A stretch of 64,000 nucleotides of DNA from Candidatus Gastranaerophilales bacterium (GCA_944324385.1 CALUWD010000003.1:44010-108009), one strand, 5' to 3'; shown: positions 8,032 through 16,373, numbered from the stretch's first letter. The notes: generated by a model from the letters alone, not told the origin. Numbers and translations are program-made.

Positions 8032-9814
8032 AAAGAAATACGATTTTATTATTTATGCTTTAGTTTTTATATTTGTTTTTGTTTCAATAATTTACGCGGG
8101 TAAGTTTAATGCTTTTGGCAAACTTATTATGGGTATTGAATATAAAACCTTTGATATAAGGCAAAATATAATTCTTCCTCATAAAGAAAATAACAAAAAT
8201 ATTGTAATAATCGCGGTAGATGACCAAAGTTATGAATATATAACGGAAAAATTTGGTACTTGGCCTGTGCCAAGGGGTTTCTGGGCAAAACTTATTAACG
8301 GTCTTGAGCAAGCAAATCCTAAGTTTATTGCTTTTGATTTACTTTTTACAAAGCGTTTAGGTGCGCTTGATGAGGGTGATTTAAAGCTGGTTAGGGCTGT
8401 TGAAAAAAATCAAAACGTGTATTTATCTATGAATTTTGATAATTACCCTTCGCAAGTTAGAATTCCGCCAATTTTGCCAGAGAATTTAAAAATAAATTTA
8501 AAAAACGGGGATATTATTAAAAAAAGCCCGCTGTTAAATTTTTATAACTGCAGAAATGCTATGAATGAACTTCTTGATGTCACAAGTAATTTTGGCTTTA
8601 TAAACGTTACTCGCGATGACGATGGAATTATAAGATATATAGCACCTCTTTTTTACTATAAAGACGGTTATTATCCAAATTTAACAACGCTTATAGCTCT
8701 TAAATATTTAAATATTGACCCTGATTCTATTTATGTAAACAAAGATACATTAGTGCTAAATGATAAATACAAAATCCCTTTAAATCCTGATGGCAGGGCA
8801 ATTATCAACTGGTATGGTAAAGAGGGGACTTTTGAACATGTTAGTTTGTGGCAGGTTGATGATGCTATAAATAATAATGATATAAAATTCTTGAAAGAAA
8901 AATTTGAAAATAAAATTATTTACATTGGTACAACTGTTACCGCTTTAGCTGATATTAAAAGCACGCCTGTTTCTTTTATGTACCCTGGGGTAGAAACACA
9001 CGCTACATTTTTAAACAATATTTTAGATAACAATTTTATTACCCATTTTAGCTTTAAAGCTGATTTAATAATTTCTGCAATTTTGTGTTTCTTGATTGGT
9101 ATTTGTGTTTTAAGAATTGAATCAGTTGCTTATTCTGTAATATTTTCTGTTTTAATAATTTCTGTTTATTTGTTTATAACAGTTCTTTTGATGGACTTTT
9201 TCAATATTTGGCTTGGAATAGTTTTACCTGTTTTGTCGGCGGTTTTAATATTTATTGCAGCTTATATTGCAAAATATCTTTTAAAATCAAAAGACTATGA
9301 GCACACTTATAAACTTGCAGTTACCGATGGTTTGACTGAAATGTATAATCACAGATATTTTCAAGAACAAATGATAATGAATGTGGGAAATGTTTCGCGC
9401 TATGGTGGTAATTTTTCTCTAATTTTAATAGATATTGATTTCTTTAAAAAATTCAATGATAAACATGGTCATCAAAGCGGGGATGCGGTTTTGAGACAAG
9501 TTGCCCAAACTATCAAAAAGAATATAAGAACTTGTGATATTCCTTGTAGGTATGGCGGTGAGGAAATGTCTATAATTCTTGCAAATACTGCAAAAGAAGA
9601 TGCTATAACTGTGGCAAGGAAAGTTTGGAGCGCTATTCGCGAGCGTAAGTTTGAACTTGCAGATGGCAACTGGGCAAATGTTACAATTAGCGTAGGGGTT
9701 GCAACCATGCCTGATAACGGAAAAAGCCCCCAAGAGTTAATTGAATATGCTGATAAGTGTCTATATAAAGCTAAACAAAATGGACGCGATCAAGTAGTAA
9801 GTGAAATTGATTAA
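8024..9814 (+). CDS. CHASE2 sensor diguanylate cyclase (GGDEF)
   Basis: 596 residues. Predicted to make c-di-GMP from two GTP in response to an extracytoplasmic signal. One membrane helix near the N-terminus (about residues 8-26), then a CHASE2 sensory domain ('NIVIIAVDDQSYEYI', 'GTWPVPRGFWAKLI', 'KFIAFDLLF'), three membrane helices (about 345-425), then a GGDEF domain from about residue 435. The active-site loop reads G511-G-E-E-M515; GGEEF is common in active enzymes and Met for the last Phe is a conservative change. An allosteric I-site RxxD is present (R502-T-C-D505), exactly five residues before the GGEEM, so product inhibition is likely. No EAL or HD-GYP partner is in the window. Confidence 0.92.
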   Translation: MNKKKYDFIIYALVFIFVFVSIIYAGKFNAFGKLIMGIEYKTFDIRQNIILPHKENNKNIVIIAVDDQSYEYITEKFGTWPVPRGFWAKLINGLEQANPKFIAFDLLFTKRLGALDEGDLKLVRAVEKNQNVYLSMNFDNYPSQVRIPPILPENLKINLKNGDIIKKSPLLNFYNCRNAMNELLDVTSNFGFINVTRDDDGIIRYIAPLFYYKDGYYPNLTTLIALKYLNIDPDSIYVNKDTLVLNDKYKIPLNPDGRAIINWYGKEGTFEHVSLWQVDDAINNNDIKFLKEKFENKIIYIGTTVTALADIKSTPVSFMYPGVETHATFLNNILDNNFITHFSFKADLIISAILCFLIGICVLRIESVAYSVIFSVLIISVYLFITVLLMDFFNIWLGIVLPVLSAVLIFIAAYIAKYLLKSKDYEHTYKLAVTDGLTEMYNHRYFQEQMIMNVGNVSRYGGNFSLILIDIDFFKKFNDKHGHQSGDAVLRQVAQTIKKNIRTCDIPCRYGGEEMSIILANTAKEDAITVARKVWSAIRERKFELADGNWANVTISVGVATMPDNGKSPQELIEYADKCLYKAKQNGRDQVVSEID

Positions 9815-9879
9815 CCTTAATTTGCGCATATTTTTTATTCGTAATATAATTTTTTCAAAAGAATTTGAAAGGTAAATAT

Positions 9880-10209
9880 ATGGTTAATTCGGTTGTAATA
9901 GTGGGCAGAGTTGGTCAAGACCCCGAGATGAAATATTTTGAAAGCGGAAAAGTTCGCACAAGTTTTTCTGTTGCGGTTAATCGTTGGAACCCCAAGACAA
10001 AAGAAGAAACAACCGACTGGTTTAATGTTGAAGTGTGGGATAAACAAGCTGAAATAGTTGGTGAATGGGTAAAAAAAGGCCGACTTGTAGGAGTTGAAGG
10101 CAGGCTTGCGGTTAATAAGTGGCAAACACCAGATGGTGAAATGGCTGAAAGATATTTAATTCGCGGAACAAATATCCGCCTTATGGGATCTAAAAAAGAC
10201 GAGAATTAA
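9880..10209 (+). CDS. ssb: Single-stranded DNA-binding protein, short cyanobacterial type
   Basis: 109 residues, one OB fold. Begins 'MVNSVVIVGRVGQDPEMKYF' and has 'DWFNVEVWDKQAEIVGEWV', which closely follows cyanobacterial SSB. Bacterial SSB usually ends in a disordered tail with a DDDIPF-like tip that recruits repair proteins; here the chain ends soon after the OB fold ('LMGSKKDEN') with no such tip, as I recall for cyanobacterial SSBs. ATG 9880 is chosen because AAAGG lies seven bases upstream; the in-frame TTG at 9865 would include that site in the coding region. Four bases upstream of the DUF1537 kinase, so probably co-transcribed. Confidence 0.92.
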   Translation: MVNSVVIVGRVGQDPEMKYFESGKVRTSFSVAVNRWNPKTKEETTDWFNVEVWDKQAEIVGEWVKKGRLVGVEGRLAVNKWQTPDGEMAERYLIRGTNIRLMGSKKDEN

Positions 10210-10212
10210 AAC

Positions 10213-11532
10213 ATGATTTTATCAAGCACAATTGGTATTATTGCTGATGATTTAACAGGTGCAAACGATACTGCATTACAGTTTTTTCTAAAAGGTTCAA
10301 ATACTGAAATTCTTTTAGGTTATAACGATGAGTTGCAAAATCATATTAATGTTGGCACTTGGGCAATTTCTACTGAAACAAGAAATATTGATAAAAACGA
10401 TGCTGCAAAAATAGTCTACGAAACAGCTGGTGTACTTAAGTCAAAGCTTAATGTAGAACATTTTTATAAAAAAATTGACTCTACATTGCGCGGAAATATA
10501 ACTTATGAAATTTTTGCAGCCCTTGAGGCAACAGGAAAAGATGCTGCTGTTGTTGCGCCTGCTTATGTGCAGGAGGGCAGGATTACAATTGGTGGTTATC
10601 AGCTTTTAAAAGGTGTGCCTATTGAACGTACTGATGCTGCGCGTGACCCTGGGGCGCCAATATATGAGTCTTATGTACCAGATATTTTAAGGAAACCGCT
10701 TGGTGACAATGCAAAGACAATGGTTGGTTCAATTGAACTTAATGTTGTTGCAAAAGGTGCAGGCCCGATTGCCCAAAAAATGAATGAGTTGATAGAATCC
10801 GGTAAAAAGATAATTGTGGCAGATTGCGTATCAACTGTAGATTTTGAGCAAATTGTTCTTGCAATGCAAAAGTCCTCATATAATATTTTGCCTTGTGGTT
10901 CAGCTGGTCTTGCTCAGGCCCTTGCGCCGTTGTGGTTGGGTGATATAAAGGTTAACAAAGCTACAAAAACAGTTCCTAAACTTCCAAAATTAATACTCTC
11001 AGGATCTGCCACTGCTCTTAGTTCAATGCAGCTTCAAAAATTGGAAAATGAAGACGATTTTATAAATAAAACTTACTTTTTATGTCTTACTTTAAAAGAT
11101 ATTATCGATGGTGTAAGTGAGTCTGTAATCAGAAGAATAGAAGAAAATCTTGTAGATGATAATATTGTAGCGGTTCATGTTTGTAATATTTTAGAAGAAG
11201 TTAAAACAGAAGAAGCTAAAAACTTTTTAATCGATGAAGGTATTACAAAAGAAGCTCTTTCTGATAAAATCACTGGGTATTTAGCTGAGCTTGCAAGCGT
11301 AATCAAAAAAGATAGAGAGTTTATTTTAATTACTATTGGCGGTGAAACTTCCCGCGCTTGTTGCGACGCTATTGGAGCAAAATATTTGCAGGTAGTTGAC
11401 GGTATTTTACCTGCTATTCCTTTGTGCATTGATTCAACTGCACAGCTTATAGTTACAAAATCAGGCAATTTGGGTACTACAACTACGCTTGTTGAAATTG
11501 TCCAATATTTGGAACACCATGAAAATGTATAA
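10213..11532 (+). CDS. Four-carbon acid sugar / 4-hydroxythreonine kinase family (DUF1537)
   Basis: 439 residues. The family phosphorylates D-threonate, erythronate and related four-carbon acids; some members act on 4-hydroxy-L-threonine. The N-terminal domain opens 'GIIADDLTGANDTALQFFLKG', the family signature (IADDLTGA-D). It continues with 'KKIDSTLRGN' and 'AVVAPAYVQEGRITIGG'. The C-terminal ATP-binding domain carries 'LPCGSAGLAQAL' and 'ILITIGGETSRACC' (the GGETA/S motif). It overlaps the downstream PdxA-family gene by 14 bases, the kinase-dehydrogenase pairing expected either for threonate/erythronate breakdown or for salvage of 4-hydroxythreonine into vitamin B6. No aldolase or sugar transporter is adjacent, which weakens the catabolic reading. 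Confidence 0.85.
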   Translation: MILSSTIGIIADDLTGANDTALQFFLKGSNTEILLGYNDELQNHINVGTWAISTETRNIDKNDAAKIVYETAGVLKSKLNVEHFYKKIDSTLRGNITYEIFAALEATGKDAAVVAPAYVQEGRITIGGYQLLKGVPIERTDAARDPGAPIYESYVPDILRKPLGDNAKTMVGSIELNVVAKGAGPIAQKMNELIESGKKIIVADCVSTVDFEQIVLAMQKSSYNILPCGSAGLAQALAPLWLGDIKVNKATKTVPKLPKLILSGSATALSSMQLQKLENEDDFINKTYFLCLTLKDIIDGVSESVIRRIEENLVDDNIVAVHVCNILEEVKTEEAKNFLIDEGITKEALSDKITGYLAELASVIKKDREFILITIGGETSRACCDAIGAKYLQVVDGILPAIPLCIDSTAQLIVTKSGNLGTTTTLVEIVQYLEHHENV

Positions 11533-12406
11533 AATTGCAATAACAACGGGTGACATTAAGGGTATCGGGGCAGAGATTACAAAAAAGGCCCTCGATTTTT
11601 TGTGTTTAGATAAAAAAGATGTTTTAGTTATCGGGCAAAAAATTGATGACAAGTACGACACAGTAGAGCTTGATGACAGCAATAACGGTGAATTTTGTTA
11701 TCGCTCACTTGAAATTGCAGCAAATCTTGCAAAAGAGGGCAAAATTGGGGCAATTGTAACTGCTCCTGTGTCAAAGTTTGCACTCCTTGAGGCTGGGTAC
11801 AATTTTTCAGGGCAAACAGAAGTTTTGCAAAAGCTTTTTAATAAAAAAGCTGAAATGCTCTTTATTGCCGGTGATTTTAGAGTAATGCTTTTAACAAGAC
11901 ATTTGCCCCTTAGGGATGTTGAAATAAATCCTCAGATGATGAAGGATAAAATTTTGCGCCTTAATAAATTTTTGATTGATTATTGTAAAATTAAAATCCC
12001 AAAAATAGCGCTGTGTGCGCTAAATCCGCATGCAGGTGAAAATGGTATGCTAGGTAGAGAAGAAATTGAAATCATGTTGCCAACGGTTTATGAGTTGAAA
12101 AATGAAGGGATTGATATAGCAGAGCCAAAAAGCGCAGATGCGCTTTTTGCAAGCGTGGGCAAAAAATACCTAAATAGCGAAAAGCAGTATTATGACGCTA
12201 TTGTAGCGTGTTACCATGATCAGGGTCTTTGTCCTGTTAAGGCTCTTGCATTTGATAAAACTGTTAACACTTCAATCGGGCTTGATGTTATTAGAACATC
12301 TCCCTCTTGCGGTACGGCTTATGATATTGCAGGAAAAGGAATTGCCGATGCCACAAGTATGATTGAAGCAATTAAATTGGCTTTTAGCTTAACAAAACTT
12401 AATTAA
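11519..12406 (+). CDS. pdxA: PdxA-family 4-phosphohydroxy-threonine / four-carbon acid phosphate dehydrogenase
   Basis: 296 residues from ATG 11519 (another ATG two codons on), slightly shorter than E. coli PdxA (329). Family enzymes oxidise 4-phosphohydroxy-L-threonine (B6 synthesis) or 4-phosphothreonate/erythronate (PdxA2). Visible motifs: 'ITTGDIKGIGAEI' at the start, 'IVTAPVSK', and the three metal-binding His positions in 'RHLPLRDV', 'NPHAGENG' and 'YHDQGLCPVKAL', then 'LDVIRTSPSCGTAYDIAGKG'. All three ligands are kept, so it should be active. The substrate-loop 'GHTEF' of E. coli reads 'GQTEV' here. Overlap with the DUF1537 kinase indicates a joint pathway; B6 synthesis versus sugar-acid use cannot be decided from sequence. 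Confidence 0.88.
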   Translation: MKMYKIAITTGDIKGIGAEITKKALDFLCLDKKDVLVIGQKIDDKYDTVELDDSNNGEFCYRSLEIAANLAKEGKIGAIVTAPVSKFALLEAGYNFSGQTEVLQKLFNKKAEMLFIAGDFRVMLLTRHLPLRDVEINPQMMKDKILRLNKFLIDYCKIKIPKIALCALNPHAGENGMLGREEIEIMLPTVYELKNEGIDIAEPKSADALFASVGKKYLNSEKQYYDAIVACYHDQGLCPVKALAFDKTVNTSIGLDVIRTSPSCGTAYDIAGKGIADATSMIEAIKLAFSLTKLN

Positions 12407-12471
12407 CATGTACTACAATTGTAAAAAATGCGTTATAATTAAATTGTAAAGTTTAATTAAGTTAGGTAAAT

Positions 12472-12777
12472 ATGTCATTTAACATTAATGGCCCATCAAA
12501 TATACCTTCAATTCAAGAGACGCAGAACATGAAAAACAACGGCGGCGGCGGTAATTTGGGCTACTTTATGCGCGAAGAAAGTGATGGCATTATAAGATTT
12601 AGTGATGAGCAGGAAGAAGATTCTTTTGAAAAATCAATAGATTTGCAGGAAGATGAAATGTCTTTTGATTTATTTAAAAAAATTGTGCGTTTTTTGAAAA
12701 AGCTTTGGTATTCATTTGTTAAACTTTTTGCCCCAAGGACAAAAAATACTCAAGATGAATTTATAAAAAATAATTGA
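12472..12777 (+). CDS. Small acidic protein of unknown function
   Basis: 101 residues, unrecognised. The N-terminal third is Asn/Gly/Ser-rich with a 'NNGGGGNLGYFMREE' stretch and looks disordered; the middle is acidic ('DEQEEDSFEKS'); the C-terminal third is a basic, aromatic, probably amphipathic helix ('FKKIVRFLKKLWYSFVKLF') that might lie on a membrane. TAGGT before the ATG is a fair Shine-Dalgarno and a TATAAT occurs about 33 bases upstream of the start. Its 3' end carries the -35 of the next gene. Confidence 0.55.
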   Translation: MSFNINGPSNIPSIQETQNMKNNGGGGNLGYFMREESDGIIRFSDEQEEDSFEKSIDLQEDEMSFDLFKKIVRFLKKLWYSFVKLFAPRTKNTQDEFIKNN

Positions 12778-12801
12778 CTTTGGTTTTTAAAACCTTAAAA
12801 A
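12774..12801 (+). promoter_or_regulatory. Promoter of the zinc-ribbon gene (TTGACT-16-TAAAAA), six bases before ATG
   Basis: TTGACT at 12774-12779, 16-bp spacer, TAAAAA at 12796-12801, then six bases to the ATG at 12808. The -35 overlaps the stop region of the preceding gene. No Shine-Dalgarno, so the transcript would start at or next to the ATG. Confidence 0.45.
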
Positions 12802-12807
12802 CAAGCT

Positions 12808-13191
12808 ATGAAAAGTTTGTTGGATTTATTTTTAAAAAAGTCGACTTGTGCTCACGCTCACGCGTTAATTAACACTAACGAAGGCTATTGCCCTGACTGT
12901 GGCGCGTATTTGAAAAAATATTTTTATATAGTTCGCTGTTCAAGGTGTGACGTTAAAAGAGAGGCAAAAGTCTACTTTGGCGACGTTTTGCCCAAGGAAA
13001 AATTTTGTACAAACTGTGGTTCAAAAGATTATTATATTGAGAAATTAGACACAATAAGTTTTATTGATATTCCATACGCAATTCACACAAAAGAAGTAAT
13101 CGTGCCTGAGCAAATTGATATTGTAAGTGCGCAGATTTGGGTGGATGAGAATAAAACAAAGCCCGTTAAATTTTTAACGGGCAGTGTCTAA
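12808..13191 (+). CDS. Double zinc-ribbon protein of unknown function
   Basis: 127 residues. Two or three zinc-ribbon knuckles are visible: 'YCPDCGAYL' (about residues 28-36), 'VRCSRCDVK' (about 46-54) and 'FCTNCGSKD' (about 69-77). The CxxC pairs could make one or two zinc sites. The remaining C-terminal half has no motif I know. Zinc-ribbon proteins of this size often act with nucleic acids or as metal-dependent adaptors, but nothing here proves that. The last codons contain a perfect 10-bp inverted repeat (13161-13182) likely serving as terminator for the convergent gene. Confidence 0.65.
   Translation: MKSLLDLFLKKSTCAHAHALINTNEGYCPDCGAYLKKYFYIVRCSRCDVKREAKVYFGDVLPKEKFCTNCGSKDYYIEKLDTISFIDIPYAIHTKEVIVPEQIDIVSAQIWVDENKTKPVKFLTGSV
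13161..13182 (-). terminator. Hairpin inside the 3' end of the zinc-ribbon CDS; likely terminator for the minus-strand gene
   Basis: Perfect 10-bp inverted repeat GCCCGTTAAA-TT-TTTAACGGGC. Read on the minus strand it follows the stop of the gene ending at 13193 and is followed by TTTGTTTTATT, a fair U-tract. On the plus strand there is no good T-run. It is also coding for the last residues of the zinc-ribbon protein. Confidence 0.5.
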
Positions 13192-13192
13192 A

Positions 13193-13861
13193 TTATAAAT
13201 TTTCTTCAAACCCTGGGGAGCGCTCCGGCAAGTTTTGATACCCTTTGTTTGAAACAACAAATTTTCTTATATATGTACTTGTATAGTTTCCTTTTTCAAA
13301 TAATTTCTTGATTACATTTTCTCTCTCTACAAGGGGATGAGAAATTTTTTGTAATTCCGGTTTATTGTCACTTAACTGTGTCCAAACTGCAGCCTCAAGT
13401 GTCCAGGCGTAAGTTTCTTCATTTAGCGAGTTAAGCTCATCCTGATGTATTGCTTCGTGCGCTAAAAGTGCGGCTAGAGCCTCTTTTGGAGCGTCTTGAT
13501 GTTTTTTGTTTATGTAGATGTATAATTTTTTATTTTTCTTCCAGCCAAGAGCGTCAAAATTTGTGTAAGCAGGATTAATCTCGGATAGGTTTTTAAATTC
13601 AATTTTAATAGGTTTTGATGTTAAATTGTCCCCTAAAATTGCCTTTCTTGAATACTCTCCACTTGTTTCCCTCAAGGTTTCAAGCGCTTCAATAACATTT
13701 GTATCCTGTGTGCTTTTTTTGTATGTTTTTAAAAGCTCCTCGCTAACAGGCGCACTGGGTGCCATTGGAGGTTCAACAATAGCAAGAGCAAAAGGCATTG
13801 TTGCCAAGGACAAAATAAGCGTACTAATTCCATAAAATGCTGTTTTTTTATACTTTTTCAT
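13193..13861 (-). CDS. Exported HExxH-motif protein, putative zinc peptidase-like
   Basis: 222 residues from ATG 13861, chosen because GAGGA lies upstream and a signal peptide starts there (basic 'MKKYKK', hydrophobic core, 'PFALA' cleavage site). The mature part holds 'LLAHEAIHQDE' (about residue 128), an HExxH zinc-binding motif with a downstream acidic residue, and later a helical segment 'YAWTLEAAVWTQL'. This resembles small gluzincin-like or putative metallopeptidases, but I cannot name a family. Located between the zinc-ribbon gene (convergent) and hisS (same strand, 75-base gap). Acts outside the cytoplasmic membrane if the signal peptide is real. Confidence 0.6.
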   Translation of the reverse strand: MKKYKKTAFYGISTLILSLATMPFALAIVEPPMAPSAPVSEELLKTYKKSTQDTNVIEALETLRETSGEYSRKAILGDNLTSKPIKIEFKNLSEINPAYTNFDALGWKKNKKLYIYINKKHQDAPKEALAALLAHEAIHQDELNSLNEETYAWTLEAAVWTQLSDNKPELQKISHPLVERENVIKKLFEKGNYTSTYIRKFVVSNKGYQNLPERSPGFEENL

Positions 13862-13936
13862 AATACTCATCCTCAAAAAACTCAACTTATTAGACATTAT
13901 TACATATTTATTTTATAAGGAAAGTTTTTTGAAAAT

Positions 13937-15160
13937 CTAAATTTCTTTTTTTTGTTCTTGTTCGCCTGTTAAAAGGTTTTTAACTGTATAAAAACCTTTT
14001 TCAATTTCTTCTTCACCTAAAATTATTGCATAATTTGCAATTTTTGCAGCTTTTTCAAGTTGTTTTGCAAATTTGCGATTTTGCATGTCAAAGTCGCAGC
14101 TGTAGCCTTTTTGTCTTAATTTTTGGCAAAGCTTTATTGCTTCTTTTGGGTATTTAGAAACAACAAAGTAGTCAAGTTTTTTTTCATCAACCTTTTTTAT
14201 AAGTTCAAAAAGTCTTTCAACCCCCATTGCCCAGCCTACAGCAGGTGTTGGGGTACCGCCAAGCATTTCAACAAGCCCATCATACCTGCCACCACCGCAA
14301 AGCGCACTTTGCGAGCCTAAGGCGCTGCTTTTTATTTCAAAAACCGTTCTGTTGTAGTAGTCAAGTCCTCTTACAAGCATTTTATTGCGGGTGTATTTTA
14401 TATTTAGTGCATCTAAAAGCTCTTGAACCCTGCTGAAATGTTCAGCGCAATCTTCGCAAACGTAATCACTTAAAATTACTTTTTTAATTTCATCGCTCTC
14501 AAAGATTTTTTGACAGTTTTCATCTTTGCAATCAAGCATTCTCAAGGGATTTTTTTCATACCTCACTTTGCAATCTTCACAAAGTTCACCTAAGTGTGGT
14601 TTTAAAATTTCTTTAATAGAATTTCTATAGCTTTCACGGCATTTCGGGCAACCAAGTGTGTTAAGTTCAACCTCAAGATGCTCTAAACCTACGGATTTTA
14701 AAAATTCTTGTGCCATAAGTATAGCTTCAGCGTCAGCAGTTGGATTTTCTACACCAAATAACTCTATTCCTACCTGATGAAATTGTCTTTGTCTACCTGC
14801 TTGCGGGCGTTCATAGCGAAACATCGGGCCAAAATACCAAAATTTTTGTGGTGGAGATTGACGCGAAATGTTGTGCTCAATGTATGCTCTTACTACTCCT
14901 GCAGTGTTTTCAGGACGAAGGGTGATTGAGCTTTCGTTTTTGTCTTTTCCGCCAACGCAAAAAGTGTACATCTCTTTGTTTACAATGTCAGTTGAATCGC
15001 CAACCCCTCTTTTAAACAGTTCTGTTGCTTCAAAAATCGGTGTTCTTATTTCGCTGTAGTTTGCGCTTTGAAAAATTCTTTGTGCATTTTGCTGAATTTT
15101 CTGCCAAGTAAGTGTGTCTTGACCAATTATGTCTTTTGTTCCACGCTGTGCTTTTATCAT
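13937..15160 (-). CDS. hisS: Histidyl-tRNA synthetase
   Basis: 407 residues from ATG 15160, with AAGGAA upstream; the in-frame TTG at 15181 would include that Shine-Dalgarno. Class II enzyme charging tRNA-His. Motif 1 region 'RTPIFEATELFKRGVGDSTD', motif 2 'MFRYERPQAGRQRQFHQVGIE', the HisRS signatures 'VRGLDYYNRTVFE' and 'ALCGGGRYDGL', motif 3 'AVGWAMGVERL', and a C-terminal anticodon domain. Cys-rich insertion 'LGCPKC', 'CEDCKVRYE', 'CKDENC' in the middle (about residues 150-215) suggests a zinc site in the insertion domain. No T-box upstream. Confidence 0.96.
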   Translation of the reverse strand: MIKAQRGTKDIIGQDTLTWQKIQQNAQRIFQSANYSEIRTPIFEATELFKRGVGDSTDIVNKEMYTFCVGGKDKNESSITLRPENTAGVVRAYIEHNISRQSPPQKFWYFGPMFRYERPQAGRQRQFHQVGIELFGVENPTADAEAILMAQEFLKSVGLEHLEVELNTLGCPKCRESYRNSIKEILKPHLGELCEDCKVRYEKNPLRMLDCKDENCQKIFESDEIKKVILSDYVCEDCAEHFSRVQELLDALNIKYTRNKMLVRGLDYYNRTVFEIKSSALGSQSALCGGGRYDGLVEMLGGTPTPAVGWAMGVERLFELIKKVDEKKLDYFVVSKYPKEAIKLCQKLRQKGYSCDFDMQNRKFAKQLEKAAKIANYAIILGEEEIEKGFYTVKNLLTGEQEQKKEI

Positions 15161-15242
15161 ACTTCTTTCCTTAAATCTCAAGTTTATCTTACTATAAAAT
15201 TATAATTTAATCAGTAAATTGATAATTTTATAGATTTTTTTT

Positions 15243-15270
15243 AAAAAGCGGGCTTTATGCCCGCTTTTTT
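15243..15270 (-). terminator. Rho-independent terminator of prfB
   Basis: GCGGGC (15248-15253), 5-base loop, GCCCGC (15259-15264), flanked by A5 and T6 so that it can work in either direction. It begins at the prfB stop codon, and on the minus strand the stem is followed by a T-run. Confidence 0.85.
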
Positions 15271-16373
15271 AATTCTTCTTTTCGCCAAATTTCAAATATT
15301 CTTCAATAAATCCATCTATTTCACCGTTCATAACGGCATCAACATTACCCATTTCAAACCCTGTCCTGTGGTCTTTTACAAGTTTATACGGGTGAAAAAC
15401 ATAAGAGCGAATTTGTGAACCAAAATTCACATCCATAACTTCCCCCTTTAATCCTTGAAGTTTTTGCTCGTGTTCAAGTTGTTTCATTGCAAGCAGTTTT
15501 GAGGCAAGCATTTGCATAGCTGTTTCTTTATTTTGCAGTTGTGAGCGTTCCTGCTGACACTTGACCACTATTCCTGTTGGTTTGTGATAAATTCTAACCG
15601 CTGTTTCTACTTTGTTTACGTTTTGTCCGCCTGCACCACCTGAGCGCATTGTTTCTACTTCTATTTCATCGGGCGGAATTGTTATTTTCTTTTCAAAGTC
15701 TTCTATAACAGGTGTAACTTCAAGAGAGGCAAAGCTTGTTTGTCTTTTGCCGTTTGCATTAAAGGGCGAAATTCTAACTAACCTGTGCACACCTTTTTCG
15801 GCTTTAGAATACCCGTAAGCCCATTTGCCCGAAATTTTGATTGTAGCAGATTTAATGCCCGCTTCTTCTCCGTCTGATTTGTCTAAAAGCTCGCAAGTGT
15901 AGTTGTGTAATTGTGCCCAGCGCATATACATCCTCAAAAGCATTTGCGCCCAGTCTTGAGCGTCAGTTCCACCTGCGCCTGAGTTTACCGTTAAAATTGC
16001 GTCGTTTTTGTCATACTCGCCACTTAACATTTGCTCTAAATCAAACTTGTCAAGTTCGCGTTCAAGGTTTTTTATGTTTTCAAAGCTTTCTTCTATAAGC
16101 CCCAAATCGTCAAGTTCAAGGCTTAATTGCGCGTCTTCAAAAATACTGCTCCAGTTTTCAAATTTTTCTAAAGTTGCTTTTAAATCTTTTTGTTCCTTTA
16201 AAAGTTTTGAGGCAACTTCTTGATTATTCCAGATATTTTCATCTTGCAATTTTTCATCAAGAGTTTTAAGGGAATTTTTAATACCATCAAGGTCAAAGAC
16301 ACCTTCTTGCCGCCTCAAGTCGCGGCTTTATGGGTGTGAGCAGTTGTTTTAATTCTTCTTTTATTTCTGACAT
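15269..16373 (-). CDS. prfB: Peptide chain release factor 2 (programmed +1 frameshift)
   Basis: RF2 recognises UGA and UAA and triggers peptide release. The gene starts at ATG 16373: 26 codons beginning '[12 protein letters not shown]' end in CTT TGA. A +1 slip at CTT (16298-16296) continues as Asp-Leu-Asp-Gly and gives a protein of about 367 residues, matching the usual RF2 length; without the slip the product is a 26-residue peptide. The catalytic '[16 protein letters not shown]' (GGQ) motif lies in domain 3. Treating the downstream frame as a gene starting at 16318 would lose the true N-terminus. Low RF2 means slower reading of the internal UGA and more frameshift: the classical autoregulation. 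Confidence 0.95.
16292..16307 (-). promoter_or_regulatory. RF2 programmed +1 frameshift site
   Basis: On the minus strand: AGAAGG (internal Shine-Dalgarno-like), TGT, CTT (slip codon), TGA, C. Spacing of three bases between the AGG and CTT equals the E. coli signal, and the base after TGA is C, the weak-termination context. CTT is codon 26, close to the E. coli position. Confidence 0.93.

Noticed and set aside
14227..14436. ORFs opposite hisS
   Set aside because: Shadow frames of the synthetase with no start signals.
15269..16318. prfB as a 349-residue gene starting at the TTG 16318
   Set aside because: The ATG 16373 with the CTT-TGA slip site explains the full RF2 N-terminus.
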